Positions 1 through 9,810 are shown, numbered from the stretch's first letter. The stretch is 52,721 bases of DNA from Candidatus Oleimmundimicrobium sp. (GCF_030651595.1 NZ_JAUSCH010000085.1:1-52721), one strand, 5' to 3'. The notes: generated by a model not told the origin, from the sequence alone. Numbers and translations: made by a program.

Positions 1-91
1 AACCAAACACCTCTCCTTCTCTAACTGTGAAACTCACGTTATCTACTGCTGTAAGATCGTTAAATCTTTTTGTTAAACCTTCAAGGATTAT
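1..91 (-). CDS. ABC transporter ATP-binding protein, N-terminal fragment (cut by window edge)
   Basis: The reverse strand encodes about 30 residues typical of the start of an ABC-type ATPase: I-L-E-G-L-T-K-R-F, then T-A-V-D-N-V-S-F-T-V, then R-E-G-E-V-F-G, which normally leads into the Walker A loop. The gene runs off the window at position 1, so the Walker motifs are not visible. The family member is probably an ABC-2 type exporter ATPase, judging from the GLTKRF opening. No ATG, GTG or TTG lies between the upstream in-frame TGA and the conserved part. The best placed start is ATA at 89-91, after an AAAGG ribosome-binding sequence. The gene may be intact with a rare start, mutated, or affected by a base error. 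Confidence 0.75.
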   Translation of the reverse strand, partial: MILEGLTKRFNDLTAVDNVSFTVREGEVFG

Positions 92-304
92 GATTTCCTT
101 TATCCTTTCGCACCTTCTTCAACTCTTTATTCGCCCGTATATTATCAATAAGGACAGTAGAAACTAAAAACAAACCAAGCATCGACCAATACAACTACCC
201 GGAAACCAATCCTACAATATATAAGGTAAGAGGTAAACTCACAAATAATAAGAGCAGACACTTAAAACAAGGAAACTCTTTGCTACAATTTTCTGCTCAG
301 CTGT
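81..304 (-). pseudogene. Remnant of a small membrane protein gene upstream of the ABC ATPase
   Basis: On the reverse strand one frame reads hydrophobic residues (LLLLFVSLPLTLYIVGLVSG), meets TAG at 195-197, then continues LYWSMLGLFLVSTVLIDNIR and a charged tail (ELKKVRKDKGNHNP) to TGA at 81-83. A neighbouring frame upstream gives AEQKIVAKSFLVLSVCSYYL. Together they look like a two-helix membrane protein broken by a stop and a frameshift. Its tail overlaps the start of the ABC ATPase, as in an operon. The resemblance to DUF2178-like two-helix proteins is only an impression. The region could also be non-coding. Confidence 0.35.
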
Positions 305-335
305 GCCCCCTCACCCTTCTCTTTCAACTTAATCT

Positions 336-1007
336 TTACACCACTTTAACCGTCAGATGACGAACAAACCACTCGACCGCGAGCCGCGCAACTTCTTCAA
401 GCGCCCCCGGTTCCTCAAAAAGATGGGTAGCTCCGGGAACAATTACAAGCTTCTTTTCACAAGTAAGCTCATCGTAAGCTTGTTGGTTAAGCCCAATTAC
501 AGATTCATCAAATCCCCCGACAATGAGAAGAGTGGGAAACTCTACTTTTGAAAGATAAGACATCGCCAAATCGGGGCGCCCGCCGCGAGAAACTATTGCA
601 AAAATTAAGGAGCCCATCCCGGCCGTCGCTTGCAGGGCGGCTGCCGCACCCGTACTTGCCCCAAAGTAACCAATTTGCAAATCTTTGGTTTTAGATTGAT
701 TTTTCAGCCAGTTGGTAGCCAATATGAGCCGCTCGGTAAGAAGATTGATATCGAAACGAGTTGAATAAACCGTATCTTCCTCTTCAGTAAGAAGGTCAAA
801 AAGGAGGGTCCCAATACCAGCTTTTTGCAAGACCGTTGCCACAAAATTGTTCCTTGGGCTTAATCGGCTACTTCCACTCCCATGAGCAAATAACACGATT
901 CCCTTAGCTCCCTCAGGTAAAACCAACATTCCGTTAAGAGAAGCTGAATTTATTGGAATCTCTACCAGCTTCTCGTAATTTTCGGAAACTCTTTTTTCTA
1001 CCATCAT
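336..1007 (-). CDS. Dienelactone hydrolase-like alpha/beta hydrolase
   Basis: A 223-residue cytoplasmic alpha/beta hydrolase. The nucleophile elbow is G-A-S-T-G with Ser118. The acid is probably Asp167 in GGFDES, and the base His195 in GATHLFEEPGALE. An early HGSGSSRLSPRN stretch (about 42-53) matches the oxyanion-loop region of the dienelactone hydrolase group often found fused or next to phosphoribosyltransferases. No signal peptide is seen. An in-frame TTG 12 bases upstream lies inside the ribosome-binding region, so I chose the ATG preceded by GAGGGGG; the next ATG, one codon on, is equally possible. The substrate cannot be told from the sequence. It is a single gene with no obvious operon partner. 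Confidence 0.8.
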   Translation of the reverse strand: MMVEKRVSENYEKLVEIPINSASLNGMLVLPEGAKGIVLFAHGSGSSRLSPRNNFVATVLQKAGIGTLLFDLLTEEEDTVYSTRFDINLLTERLILATNWLKNQSKTKDLQIGYFGASTGAAAALQATAGMGSLIFAIVSRGGRPDLAMSYLSKVEFPTLLIVGGFDESVIGLNQQAYDELTCEKKLVIVPGATHLFEEPGALEEVARLAVEWFVRHLTVKVV

Positions 1008-1161
1008 GGTCCCCCTCAATTATGAAACGCGTCTTTAATTTAAGAATAAACCTCCATTGTGCCAACTTCAAGAATTCTCATAGTACTTCAAGGTCTTCAA
1101 AACCATTGGATATATTCCATTCGGTTCATTTACTAAAAACTATACTGTTATCATAAAATAC

Positions 1162-1196
1162 GAGATTGCTTTGGGACTAACGTCCCTCGCAATGAC
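1162..1196. repeat. Short dispersed repeat (GAGATTGC...GCAATGAC family), copy 1
   Basis: The element opens with GAGATTGC and ends with GCAATGAC. GGGAC and GTCCC form an internal inverted repeat, so it can fold into a hairpin on either strand. Two related copies lie at 36583-36611 and 36620-36659. Similar REP-like elements reading GTCATTGCGAGG on the other strand are common in bacterial intergenic DNA. Confidence 0.65.
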
Positions 1197-1428
1197 AAGG
1201 AGAAAGTGTTTTGTAAGTGGATAAAAGTCAATTTTTGCTTTAGAGATTGCCTTGGTCGTTGCTATGTTCTATCTACCAACAATAACTGCGTTGGTTTTTT
1301 AATTTTTTAGTAATATAGCGACTTAACACTATTTAGGAAATTGATAGCCGACAAAGATTAGAGACGAAATAGAAAATAGACCGAGGTTGAGCTTTTTAAC
1401 AAACCACCATTGCTTAATTGTTCTAAAA

Positions 1429-1454
1429 TAAAAAAAGCCCTTTCGGGCTTTTTG
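1429..1454 (-). terminator. Rho-independent terminator after tRNA-fMet
   Basis: AAAAAGCCC and GGGCTTTTT pair around a TTTC loop. On the reverse strand the hairpin is followed by a T-rich run and lies just downstream of the tRNA, as expected for its terminator. Confidence 0.85.
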
Positions 1455-1460
1455 CTTAAT

Positions 1461-1537
<77 letters not shown>

Positions 1538-1880
1538 ATCATACTATTATCCAAGAATAATCCTTTAGATTACGTTTTCAGCAGAGAGTATGTTAACACA
1601 CTTAACAAACGATTGCAAAAACGATTATGCCTGCAAGCACTTAAGACAACTTGGCTCCATGCCCTACGGCAATTATAATTTACTTCTTGGGAATATCGAT
1701 AACACCCTCATCATAAAAACATCAGGAGTATTTGTTTGTTTCGACCAAATTCTTGACAAAAAAACCGTCTTACTTATGATGTTTCTATGTTCTCTTGTTT
1801 ATCTAAATTAACTGAGCTTAAAGTAAATATTTTATTTAAATGTGCCGATAAAGTTAATAGAATACTTTTAGGTGAAAAAA
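1538..1880. other. Upstream region of the NlpC/P60 gene
   Basis: This 340-base region precedes the peptidase gene. A 73-codon open frame at 1590-1811 has no family resemblance and overlaps the promoter, so I treat it as chance. The only clear signal is the promoter at 1753-1780, which leaves a leader of about 95 bases. Confidence 0.5.
1753..1780 (+). promoter_or_regulatory. Sigma-70 type promoter for the NlpC/P60 gene
   Basis: TTGACA (1753-1758) and TATGAT (1775-1780) are separated by 16 bases. Transcription would start near 1787, about 95 bases before the gene start. Confidence 0.65.
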
Positions 1881-2933
1881 ATGAATAAAAAAACACGTAT
1901 TTTAATAGTAACTTACCTTATATTCATATTGGTAACAGGAATGGTAGTACCTGCCCTGGCTACTCCTGCCTATGTTGAAAAAATTAACCAAAAACAAGCA
2001 GAGACGCAGGCGGTGCAAGAAGAGCTGGAATCTCTCGACAGAGAACTCGAAATAATCATCGAGCAATATAACCTCGCACAATTAGAACTCCAAGAGACTC
2101 AGCAAAAATTAAGAGATACCCGCATTCGCCTCGCCCATGCAGAAAATAAACTTGAGGGACAAAAAATAATCTTAAATCAAAGAGCCTCCAACATCTATAA
2201 AGGGAGTAAGATTACATTTCTTGAATTTCTCTTAAATATAAAAGACTTCAACGACCTGCTCACAATGATAGATTTTTTAAAAAAAGTCGGGGAACAAGAC
2301 GCAGATTTAGTTTATAAGCTTCAACGAAGCAAGGAAAACATTGAAACTCTTGAATTAGAATTTGAAAAACTTCAAAGCGAGCAAGTTAAAACCAAAGAAA
2401 AAATTGAAACCAAAAAGAGAGAAATCGAAAGAACGATAACAGCAAGAAACAATCGCCTTGAGAATCTGAATGAAGAAATTAAGAAGTTAATGCAAGAAGA
2501 GAACGAAAGAAAAGCTCGCGAGCAGGCAAGATTAATTGAACAAATAAAAAGTAATCTCGGAAACGCAAACATAAATGTAAAACCCGGAACAATTGCAGCT
2601 ACAGCCCTTCTTTACTTAGGAGTTCCTTACGTTTGGGGAGGAGAAACTCCTAACGGCTTCGACTGTTCAGGTTTAGTTAAGTACGTATTTGCCCAACATG
2701 GGATTCAACTCCTTCATTACAGCGGATACCAATTTAGCTGTGGAACACCGGTCTCAGTTGAAGCCCTAAGATCAGGAGATGTTGTCTTCTTCGGTAATCC
2801 CGTGCACCACGTGGGAATCTATATCGGAAACGGCTACTTCATCCATGCCCCAAGAACCGGCGATGTCGTAAGAGTCACCCCTTTAAACACTAGAAACGAT
2901 TATGCCGGAGCACGACGCTACATTGGAGTTTAA
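1881..2933 (+). CDS. Secreted coiled-coil NlpC/P60 peptidoglycan endopeptidase
   Basis: A 350-residue exported cell-wall hydrolase. A signal peptide occupies residues 1-27 with a likely A-L-A cleavage site. A long charged coiled coil follows (about 30-225), as in PcsB- and RipA-like proteins, where this segment mediates inhibition or docking to the division machinery. The C-terminal NlpC/P60 domain (about 235-350) carries Cys262 in FDCSG, His310 in HHVGIYIG and His322 in YFIHAP as the expected catalytic triad. The domain cleaves peptide stem bonds in peptidoglycan. The ATG at 1881 is chosen because AGGTGA precedes it by five bases; the in-frame GTG at 1872 lies inside that site. A terminator follows, so it is probably transcribed alone. 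Confidence 0.9.
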   Translation: MNKKTRILIVTYLIFILVTGMVVPALATPAYVEKINQKQAETQAVQEELESLDRELEIIIEQYNLAQLELQETQQKLRDTRIRLAHAENKLEGQKIILNQRASNIYKGSKITFLEFLLNIKDFNDLLTMIDFLKKVGEQDADLVYKLQRSKENIETLELEFEKLQSEQVKTKEKIETKKREIERTITARNNRLENLNEEIKKLMQEENERKAREQARLIEQIKSNLGNANINVKPGTIAATALLYLGVPYVWGGETPNGFDCSGLVKYVFAQHGIQLLHYSGYQFSCGTPVSVEALRSGDVVFFGNPVHHVGIYIGNGYFIHAPRTGDVVRVTPLNTRNDYAGARRYIGV

Positions 2934-2961
2934 AATTCTTAAAGATCCTTTAAGAATTTTT
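2932..2961 (+). terminator. Rho-independent terminator after the NlpC/P60 gene
   Basis: Thirteen-base perfect arms (AAAATTCTTAAAG and CTTTAAGAATTTT) around ATC, ending in a T run. Confidence 0.8.
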
Positions 2962-2988
2962 GCAATATCTCCCTAATTCTAGTAATCT
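2960..2988 (+). promoter_or_regulatory. Candidate promoter for the tldD-tldE pair
   Basis: TTGCAA (2960-2965) and TAATCT (2983-2988) are 17 bases apart and sit about 40 bases before the first gene. The match to consensus is moderate. Confidence 0.4.
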
Positions 2989-3026
2989 AATAAAGTTCTT
3001 TCGCGCTTTTTTTAAATGGAGAAAAA

Positions 3027-4469
3027 ATGAGGGAATTTATATATTTGGGACTCAATGCCGCAAAATCTTATGGAGCTACTTATGCGGATATAAGAGTAAT
3101 AAAATTTAAAACTCAATCAATTTCAATTAAAAATGGCAAAGCGGAAGAGATATCAGACTCAGAAAGTTACGGTTTTGGAATTAGAACCCTTGTTAGCGGA
3201 GCTTGGGGGTTTGCCAGTAGTTTTGATATCAGTAAAAAAGAGGTACAAAAAACAGCTTCTCTGTCATGCGATATTGCCAGAGCAAGCGCTTCACTTAAAA
3301 ACGAAGATGTAATTTTAGCTTCTATCGAGCCAATAAGTGGAAGCTATAAAACACCGATAAAGATAGATCCCTTTACCGTCCCCTTAGAAGATAAGCTTTC
3401 TATTCTCTTTGAAGCCGAAGAGATTCTGCGCAAAAAGAAAGAAGTGAAGATATCTCAATCCTCCATGAATTTCATATTTAAAGATCAGATATTTGCTAGT
3501 ACTGAAGGAGCATGGATTAAACAAGAAATAATGATGAGCGGTGCCGGTATCGAAGCAACAGCAATCAGTGAAGGAGATATGCAAGTAAGAAGCTATCCTA
3601 ATTCTCACGGCGGCCAATTTATCACTGGAGGATATGAACTCGTTAGTGGGCTCCAATTAAAAGAGAACGCAGAAAGAGTAGCAAGTGAAGCGGTCGGCCT
3701 GCTTAAAGCTAAGGAATGTCCCTCTAAAATTACAACCATAATTTTAGACGGTTCTCAGCTTGCCCTGCAAGTTCACGAATCAATAGGCCATCCCGTCGAA
3801 CTCGATAGAGTTTTAGGAATGGAAGCAAGTTTCGCGGGTACAAGTTTTCTTACCTTAGATAAGTTAAATCAGCTAAAAATCGGCTCAGAGATAGTTAACA
3901 TTACCGCGGATGCCACAATTCCCACCGGTCTGGGGTCTTTTGGATATGATGATGAAGGTGTGCCGGCCCAAAAAACCGACATCGTAAAAAATGGACTTTT
4001 CGTTGGTTATATAAATTCCAGAGAAACTGCCGCAAAAACGGGGCAGCTTCCCAATGGAGCCATGCGAGCCGATGGCTGGAACAGAATCCCGCTTATTCGC
4101 ATGACAAATGTAAATTTGCTTCCCGGCAAGCCATCATTTGACGAACTAATAGCGGACACCAAAGATGGTATTTACCTTGAAACCAACAAAAGCTGGAGCA
4201 TTGACGATAAAAGATTAAATTTTCAATTTGGAACAGAAATTGGTTGGGAAATAAAAAATGGAAAAATGGAAAAAATGCTCAAAAACCCCAACTACACCGG
4301 CATAACTCCTAAATTTTGGAATTCATGCAATGGCATCGCAAATAAGGATTCCTGGATAGTCTGGGGCACCCCCAACTGCGGCAAAGGTGAACCTATGCAG
4401 GTTATACAGACAGGACACGGTGCTTCTCCCGCCAGGTTTAGAAATATTCAGGTTGGAGTGGGAAAATGA
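3027..4469 (+). CDS. tldD: TldD-family zinc metalloprotease subunit
   Basis: A 480-residue cytoplasmic protein of the TldD/PmbA family. The HExxxH metal-binding motif is at His250-Glu251 and His255 (H-E-S-I-G-H). This marks it as the catalytic TldD-type subunit, which in characterised systems pairs with the TldE/PmbA subunit to degrade unfolded peptides or process modified peptides. Its length is that of the family. GGAG lies ahead of the ATG. The stop overlaps the start of the next gene (ATGA), so the two are translationally coupled. No peptide-modification genes are adjacent, so the substrate is unknown and a general peptide-turnover role is likely. Confidence 0.92.
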   Translation: MREFIYLGLNAAKSYGATYADIRVIKFKTQSISIKNGKAEEISDSESYGFGIRTLVSGAWGFASSFDISKKEVQKTASLSCDIARASASLKNEDVILASIEPISGSYKTPIKIDPFTVPLEDKLSILFEAEEILRKKKEVKISQSSMNFIFKDQIFASTEGAWIKQEIMMSGAGIEATAISEGDMQVRSYPNSHGGQFITGGYELVSGLQLKENAERVASEAVGLLKAKECPSKITTIILDGSQLALQVHESIGHPVELDRVLGMEASFAGTSFLTLDKLNQLKIGSEIVNITADATIPTGLGSFGYDDEGVPAQKTDIVKNGLFVGYINSRETAAKTGQLPNGAMRADGWNRIPLIRMTNVNLLPGKPSFDELIADTKDGIYLETNKSWSIDDKRLNFQFGTEIGWEIKNGKMEKMLKNPNYTGITPKFWNSCNGIANKDSWIVWGTPNCGKGEPMQVIQTGHGASPARFRNIQVGVGK

Positions 4470-5803
4470 TAAGCGAAAAGAAAATGGGAAAAATCCTCAA
4501 AGAAATTTTGGAGATGTCGCCCGCCGACCAGACCGAGGCGCTTTTAATTTCACAAAATTCGGCTCTGACCAGGTTCGCAAACAATCAAATACACCAAAAC
4601 GTGGCCGAAAAAAACGCAAAACTTTCCATAAGGGTCATAAAAAATAAGAGAACCGGCACCGCTTCAACCAATATCTTAGGCAAGAAATCGATAAAAGAGG
4701 TGCTTGAGAAAGCTCTCAAAATAGCCGGCAATGTTTCACCGGACCCGGATTTTAAATCCCTTCCCAAGAAGAAAAAATGCAAAAAAATGGAGCTTTTCTC
4801 TAAAAATACAGCCGAATATCAACCGATAGATAGAGCTAAAGATGTTTCTGTTTTAATCTCCAAGGCAAATCAAAAAGAATTGAACGCGGCAGGCGCATTA
4901 AGCACGGGTGAGATTACCATCGGAATAGCCAACTCATTGGGAGTATTCGAGATAACCTCTCTTACCGAAGCAGATATAAACACCGTATTTATGTCCTCTA
5001 ACAGCTCAGGTTACGTTGATTCTTACGCAAAAGAAGTAAGAAAAATCGATTTTCACAAACTGGCAGACATAGCTTCAGAAAAAGCTCTAAGGAGCATAGA
5101 CCCCATTGCAATAAATCCCGGTTCATACACGGTAATCCTGGAACCAGCCGCTGTCGCCGATATGCTCACATATTTGGCCTTCTGCGGTCTCGGAGCACTC
5201 GCTTATCAAGAGGGACGCAGTTTTATAAGTGGAAAGCTCGGGGGGAAAATTACCGGAGAAAACATAACCATCTGGGATGACGGAACAAGCCCCAATACCC
5301 TGAGAATGCCCTTTGATTTCGAGGGAACACCAAAACAAAAGGTAATGTTAATTGAAAACGGCGTGGCAAAAAACGTTGTTTACGATTCCTACACCGCTCA
5401 TAAGGAAGACAAAGAATCAACCGGCCATGCCTTACCTGCCCCCAACATTTACGGCCCCCAACCTTCCAACCTTTTCCTTAAAAATGGGGATTACTCCGTA
5501 GATGAAATGATTGCCTCCACCAAAAAAGGCATACTGGTAACGCGGTTTCACTACACAAACATGGAAGACCCGCTTAAAACAATGCTTACGGGAATGACCA
5601 GAGACGGAACCTTCCTAATAGAAAACGGGGAGATATCCTGCGGAATAAAGAATTTACGGTTTACCCAAAACATACTCAAGGCCTTGTCAAACGTGGAGAT
5701 GATTTCAAAAGAGACAGAGCTAAAGCAAGCATTTCTCGGCTTCTGCCGAGCTCCAACTTTAAAAATTTCAAAATTTAACTTCACCGGCGTAACTGAATTC
5801 TAA
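4466..5803 (+). CDS. pmbA: TldE/PmbA-family protein, partner of TldD
   Basis: A 445-residue TldD/PmbA-family protein that lacks the HExxxH site, as expected for the TldE/PmbA subunit. It shares the family's architecture, with an N-terminal helical segment, and a C-terminal part containing GTP...GRDGTF-like and NLRF motifs (here MTRDGTF and IKNLRFTQN). It would form the heterodimeric protease with the gene before it, with which it overlaps by four bases. No plus-strand terminator is obvious. The hairpin at 5801-5850 favours the opposite strand. Confidence 0.9.
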   Translation: MISEKKMGKILKEILEMSPADQTEALLISQNSALTRFANNQIHQNVAEKNAKLSIRVIKNKRTGTASTNILGKKSIKEVLEKALKIAGNVSPDPDFKSLPKKKKCKKMELFSKNTAEYQPIDRAKDVSVLISKANQKELNAAGALSTGEITIGIANSLGVFEITSLTEADINTVFMSSNSSGYVDSYAKEVRKIDFHKLADIASEKALRSIDPIAINPGSYTVILEPAAVADMLTYLAFCGLGALAYQEGRSFISGKLGGKITGENITIWDDGTSPNTLRMPFDFEGTPKQKVMLIENGVAKNVVYDSYTAHKEDKESTGHALPAPNIYGPQPSNLFLKNGDYSVDEMIASTKKGILVTRFHYTNMEDPLKTMLTGMTRDGTFLIENGEISCGIKNLRFTQNILKALSNVEMISKETELKQAFLGFCRAPTLKISKFNFTGVTEF

Positions 5804-5850
5804 TAATAAAACTAGCTCCTTCACTAGAGGGGCACCAATGAAAGAGCCAG
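5801..5850 (-). terminator. Terminator of the V-type ATPase operon
   Basis: Read on the reverse strand, CTGGCTCTTTCA and TGAAGGAGCTAG form 12 pairs including two G-U pairs, followed by TTTTATTATT. On the forward strand the same positions would be A-C mismatches, so the structure belongs to the reverse transcript and lies downstream of subunit D. Confidence 0.65.
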
Positions 5851-5944
5851 CTACCCATTTAAGGGCTACTAAATATATCGGGATTTCACAGATTTTCTTT
5901 AGAGATTTTTTTAAAAAAATAATGTTAGTAGTGAGAGGATTAAG

Positions 5945-6574
5945 CTAAACCGAACCTCCGGAAACCATCTCTTTTATCTTCATCAACCTGGTTCTATTCT
6001 CTCTTTCCGCCTCATCAAGTTTCATATTTATGTACTTTACGGTTTCATTTAGTTGAGGGATTAAAACATGTTCCAAAGCATTTACCCGACGACGAGTTTT
6101 TTCTATTTCAATCGCAAGGAGTTCTACTGCCTTTTCGGCTTCCGACAGCTTTATTAAAAGAGGTGTAGTTCCATTTAACAAAAAGAGCGCTCTATCGAGG
6201 ACCGCGGGTGTAGTTAGCAATCCATAACAATCAAAGACCCCTTCTTGCTCAATTTCAAACTCAGGGACCCTTACTCCCATCAACCTTTTTTCCGAAATTC
6301 TAACACTTGTAACCATTCGTGGACAGAAAAGCGCTTCCTCAATAACTTTAGCTGAGGATTCTGACCGCGCAACAGCAAAAATTTGATAAGCTTTCGCGAG
6401 TTTCTCTTCAATTTCTTTACGAAGTTTCTGATTTTTTCGCACCTGTTCCAAAAACTGTTTCATCAACTCATCCAGCTTATCTTTAAGTAGCTTGTGCCCT
6501 CTTTGAGCAACATCCCGACGCTTTCGGAGTTTCAATAACTCCATTCTGTTTGGATTAATCTTTAAAATAGCCAC
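5945..6574 (-). CDS. atpD: V/A-type ATPase subunit D (central stalk)
   Basis: A 209-residue protein with the NPNRMELLKLRKR opening diagnostic of V/A-ATPase subunit D. It is almost wholly alpha-helical and forms the rotating central shaft (with subunit F) that couples the A3B3 head to the membrane rotor. Long N- and C-terminal helices with coiled-coil character are visible (about 5-75 and 135-205). It starts at GTG and is the last gene of the nine-gene operon, 58 bases after subunit B, with a terminator downstream. Length and motifs are normal. Confidence 0.95.
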   Translation of the reverse strand: MAILKINPNRMELLKLRKRRDVAQRGHKLLKDKLDELMKQFLEQVRKNQKLRKEIEEKLAKAYQIFAVARSESSAKVIEEALFCPRMVTSVRISEKRLMGVRVPEFEIEQEGVFDCYGLLTTPAVLDRALFLLNGTTPLLIKLSEAEKAVELLAIEIEKTRRRVNALEHVLIPQLNETVKYINMKLDEAERENRTRLMKIKEMVSGGSV

Positions 6575-6632
6575 TTTTTAAATCATCCCCAGATATATAA
6601 ATTAAAATTTTCTAACATCTCAAAGCGTTACT

Positions 6633-8048
6633 TTAACCCTTTGCTTCTTCTAACTCTTTTTTCTCTTCCTCTTTTATAAATTTAGACATATATTTTTCTA
6701 TATGCTCTTCGCTTACCCTCTTAAGCTCCGCGCGCGGCAAGCAGGAGAGTAGCTCCCAACCAAGATCAAGAGTTTGCTCTATGCTTCTGTTTTCAGAATC
6801 TTCCTGTTTTATAAAACGGCCCTCAAATTGCTCGGAAAACTTGGCAAACTTTTTGTCAATATCCGATAATGCCGCCTCACCAAGAATAACAGCAAGTTCC
6901 TTTGCCTCTTTCCCTCGAGCATATGCGGCAAAAAGCTGGTTAGAAACACCAGAATGGTCTTCCCTGGTCTTGCCCGCACCTATTCCTTTTTCTTTGAGCC
7001 TTGAAAGAGAAGGTAAAACATCAATTGGCGGATATATTCCTTTACGATGTAAATCACGACTTAAAATAATCTGCCCTTCAGTAATATACCCGGTAAGATC
7101 GGGAATGGGATGAGTTTTATCATCCTCCGGCATAGACAAAATAGGTATTTGAGTAATCGACCCTTTTTTACCCTTAATTTTTCCGGCTCTTTCGTATATG
7201 GTAGCAAGGTCTGTGTACAAATAACCGGGGTAACCTCTTCTTCCGGGAACCTCTTTTCTCGCCGCGGAGACTTCACGTAGGGCTTCACAGTAGTAGGTCA
7301 TATCGGTAAGAATTACCAAAACATGCATGCCTAAATCGTAAGCCAGATACTCAGCAGCTGTAAGGGCAACTCTTGGGGCTGCAATTCGCTCAACAGCGGG
7401 ATCATCCGCAAGGTTGGTGAATATGACGGCTTTTTCAATTGCAGCTGTCCTCTTGAATTCCCTTACAAAATAATCGGCCTCTTCAAAAGTTATACCCATG
7501 GCACAAAAGACCACCGCAAACTCTTCTTTTGCACCCAAAACCTGACTTTGCCTTGCTATCTGTGCAGCCAGCCTGGGATGGGGAAGACCTGCTCCTGAAA
7601 ATATGGGTAGCTTCTGGCCCCTAACTAACGGATTAAGCCCGTCAATGGCCGAGATGCCTGTCTGAATAAAATCTTCCGGATAATCTCTTGCGTATGGATT
7701 CATCGGGTCACCGTAGATGCTAAGACGTTTATCCGGAATAATGTCAGGCCCTTCATCAATTGTATGGCCGAGTCCGTCAAAAACCCTGCCTAAAATATCC
7801 CTCGAAACTCCAACCTCCATGCCTCTTCCAACAAACCTTACCCGAGTCTGTGTTGTGTTAATCCCCCTGGTTCCCTCAAACGACTGAATAAGTGCAGTAT
7901 CTTTGGTTATTTCTAAAACATTGCCGCGACCCATGGAGCCATCCGGAAATTGTAACTCAACAAGCTCACCGTATTTTACATCAGTTACTTTTTCAACAAG
8001 CAAAAGTGGCCCAACAACATCTCGTATCGTCATATACTCTTTGGGCAT
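6633..8048 (-). CDS. atpB: V/A-type ATPase subunit B (non-catalytic nucleotide subunit)
   Basis: A 471-residue subunit B of the A3B3 head. In place of a Walker A loop it has S-G-A-G-L-P-H, the normal form for the B subunit, followed by [10 protein letters not shown]-like residues (here [10 protein letters not shown]). The [20 protein letters not shown] and [21 protein letters not shown] blocks are strongly conserved. It alternates with subunit A around the hexamer and contributes a non-catalytic nucleotide site. The ATG follows the stop of subunit A almost directly, so the two are coupled. Confidence 0.97.
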   Translation of the reverse strand: MPKEYMTIRDVVGPLLLVEKVTDVKYGELVELQFPDGSMGRGNVLEITKDTALIQSFEGTRGINTTQTRVRFVGRGMEVGVSRDILGRVFDGLGHTIDEGPDIIPDKRLSIYGDPMNPYARDYPEDFIQTGISAIDGLNPLVRGQKLPIFSGAGLPHPRLAAQIARQSQVLGAKEEFAVVFCAMGITFEEADYFVREFKRTAAIEKAVIFTNLADDPAVERIAAPRVALTAAEYLAYDLGMHVLVILTDMTYYCEALREVSAARKEVPGRRGYPGYLYTDLATIYERAGKIKGKKGSITQIPILSMPEDDKTHPIPDLTGYITEGQIILSRDLHRKGIYPPIDVLPSLSRLKEKGIGAGKTREDHSGVSNQLFAAYARGKEAKELAVILGEAALSDIDKKFAKFSEQFEGRFIKQEDSENRSIEQTLDLGWELLSCLPRAELKRVSEEHIEKYMSKFIKEEEKKELEEAKG

Positions 8049-8049
8049 A

Positions 8050-9810
8050 TTATTCGCCTCCCGTTCTAGAAGCTTTAAATTGAGATGATATATCTTTCAG
8101 TAAATCTTCCAATTTTCCCAGCTCTTCTTCCTTGAAAAATTTAGCCCTAGATATTCTTTTTCGTATAGGGTCTTCTAAGATATCTTTAATATTGACACCC
8201 TTCCCAATAGCTTCCAAAGATGTTTCATGAAAGTGCATTATTGCCTTGAGCATCAAAAATTGCTTTTTCAATGATGAGAATGTATCAACCTCATGAAAAG
8301 CGTTCTGTTGCAAGAAATCTTCTCTAATCGAGCGCGCGGTCTCCATCAACATTCTCTCATTTATTGAAAGTGCCTCGATACCGACGAGTCTTACTATCTC
8401 CTTTAACTCAGATTCACGCTGTAGGATAACCATCGCATCCGCCCTTAATTTCTTGAACTCAGGGTCAATTTCATTGGTCCAATACTCCTCCGCCTCGTTC
8501 ATATAAAGAGAATAGCTCTGGAGCCAATTAATGGCCGGAAAGTGCCTTTGATAGGCCAATTGATCTTCAAGTCCCCAAAATACCTTTACAACCCTTAGAG
8601 TATTTTGAGTAACCGGTTCGGATAAATCTCCTCCGGGAGGGGAAACTGCTCCAACGACGGTCAGGCTGCCTTCTTTTCCATCTTTACCAAGACAAATAGT
8701 TTTGCCCGCTCTTTCATAAAAAGATGCCACACGTGAACCAAGGTATGCGGGATATCCTTCCTCCCCAGGCATCTCCTCTAATCTTCCGGAAATCTCTCTC
8801 AAGGCCTCGGCCCAACGAGAAGTTGAATCTGCTTGAAGGGCCACACTATAACCCATATCTCTATAGTACTCTCCGATGGTTATCCCGGTGTAAACCGAAG
8901 CTTCTCTTGCGGCAACAGGCATATTTGAAGTATTCGCAATTAGCACGGTCCGTTTCATTAATGGCTCACCTGAATAAGGGTCTTTAAGCTCAGGAAACTC
9001 CATAAGAACATCAGTCATCTCGTTTCCTCGTTCACCACAACCAATAAATATTATTATCTCAGCATTTGCCCACTTAGCAATCTGATGTTGAATTACTGTC
9101 TTTCCTGAGCCAAATGGCCCGGGGACACAAGCTGTTCCACCTTTTGCTACCGGGAAAAATGTATCTATAACCCGTTGACCGGTTACAAGAGGTAGGTTGG
9201 GTGGAATTTTATTTTTATAGGGCCTTCCACGACGAACCGGCCACTTTTGAAGCATGGTTACTTCGTGTTTTTTGCCGTCTTTCTCTAAAATAGCAATTGG
9301 TTCTTCAACCGTAAATTCACCAGAGTAAATTTCTTTCAACTCACCCTCGATACCCAGTGGAACCATTATCTTGTGCTCAATAATCGTAGTTTCCTGCACT
9401 GTCCCCAAAATATCGCCCACTGAAACTTTATCTCCAACTTTTGCAATTGGTTTAAAGCCCCATTTCTTTTTCCTGTCCAAACCAGGAGCTTCAACCCCAC
9501 GCGCGATAAAGTCCCCAACTTTATCTCTAATTACATCCAAGGGCCTTTGTACCCCATCATAAATTGACTCAAGTAAACCAGGCCCAAGCTCAATACTGAG
9601 AGCTTCCCCTGTCGCATACACGGGGTCACCGGGACCAAGCCCAATGGTCTCTTCGTACACCTGGATAGCAGCCGTTTTACCTCTAATTTCGATAATTTCT
9701 CCCATTAATCTTTCTTTACCTACTCTAACCAGATCATACATCTTTGCATTTGTCAGACCCTCTGCGACCACTAAAGGGCCCGATACTTTGCTTATTGTGC
9801 CCTGTTCCAT
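8050..9810 (-). CDS. atpA: V/A-type ATPase catalytic subunit A
   Basis: A 586-residue catalytic subunit. The Walker A loop is G-P-F-G-S-G-K-T at 231-238. It has the long non-homologous insert between the N-terminal barrel and the nucleotide domain (about 110-190) that separates V/A-type from F-type subunits. [40 protein letters not shown]-like blocks and a helical C-terminal domain follow. It hydrolyses or makes ATP in the head. The start overlaps the subunit F stop by one base (TAATG). Confidence 0.97.
   Translation of the reverse strand: MEQGTISKVSGPLVVAEGLTNAKMYDLVRVGKERLMGEIIEIRGKTAAIQVYEETIGLGPGDPVYATGEALSIELGPGLLESIYDGVQRPLDVIRDKVGDFIARGVEAPGLDRKKKWGFKPIAKVGDKVSVGDILGTVQETTIIEHKIMVPLGIEGELKEIYSGEFTVEEPIAILEKDGKKHEVTMLQKWPVRRGRPYKNKIPPNLPLVTGQRVIDTFFPVAKGGTACVPGPFGSGKTVIQHQIAKWANAEIIIFIGCGERGNEMTDVLMEFPELKDPYSGEPLMKRTVLIANTSNMPVAAREASVYTGITIGEYYRDMGYSVALQADSTSRWAEALREISGRLEEMPGEEGYPAYLGSRVASFYERAGKTICLGKDGKEGSLTVVGAVSPPGGDLSEPVTQNTLRVVKVFWGLEDQLAYQRHFPAINWLQSYSLYMNEAEEYWTNEIDPEFKKLRADAMVILQRESELKEIVRLVGIEALSINERMLMETARSIREDFLQQNAFHEVDTFSSLKKQFLMLKAIMHFHETSLEAIGKGVNIKDILEDPIRKRISRAKFFKEEELGKLEDLLKDISSQFKASRTGGE

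Larger units (their letters stand above)
1008..1460. other. Intergenic region
   Basis: This 450-base AT-rich stretch holds no convincing gene. It contains one copy of the GAGATTGC...GCAATGAC repeat (1162-1196) and the tRNA terminator hairpin (1429-1454). I see nothing else that I can name. Confidence 0.6.

Noticed and set aside
1590-1811. A 73-codon open frame upstream of the NlpC/P60 gene
   Set aside because: No ribosome-binding site, no known motif, and it contains the promoter of the next gene.
5801-5850. A riboswitch or other structured RNA on the plus strand after tldE
   Set aside because: The stem has A-C mismatches on the plus strand but G-U pairs on the minus strand, followed by T-rich sequence, so a minus-strand terminator explains it better.
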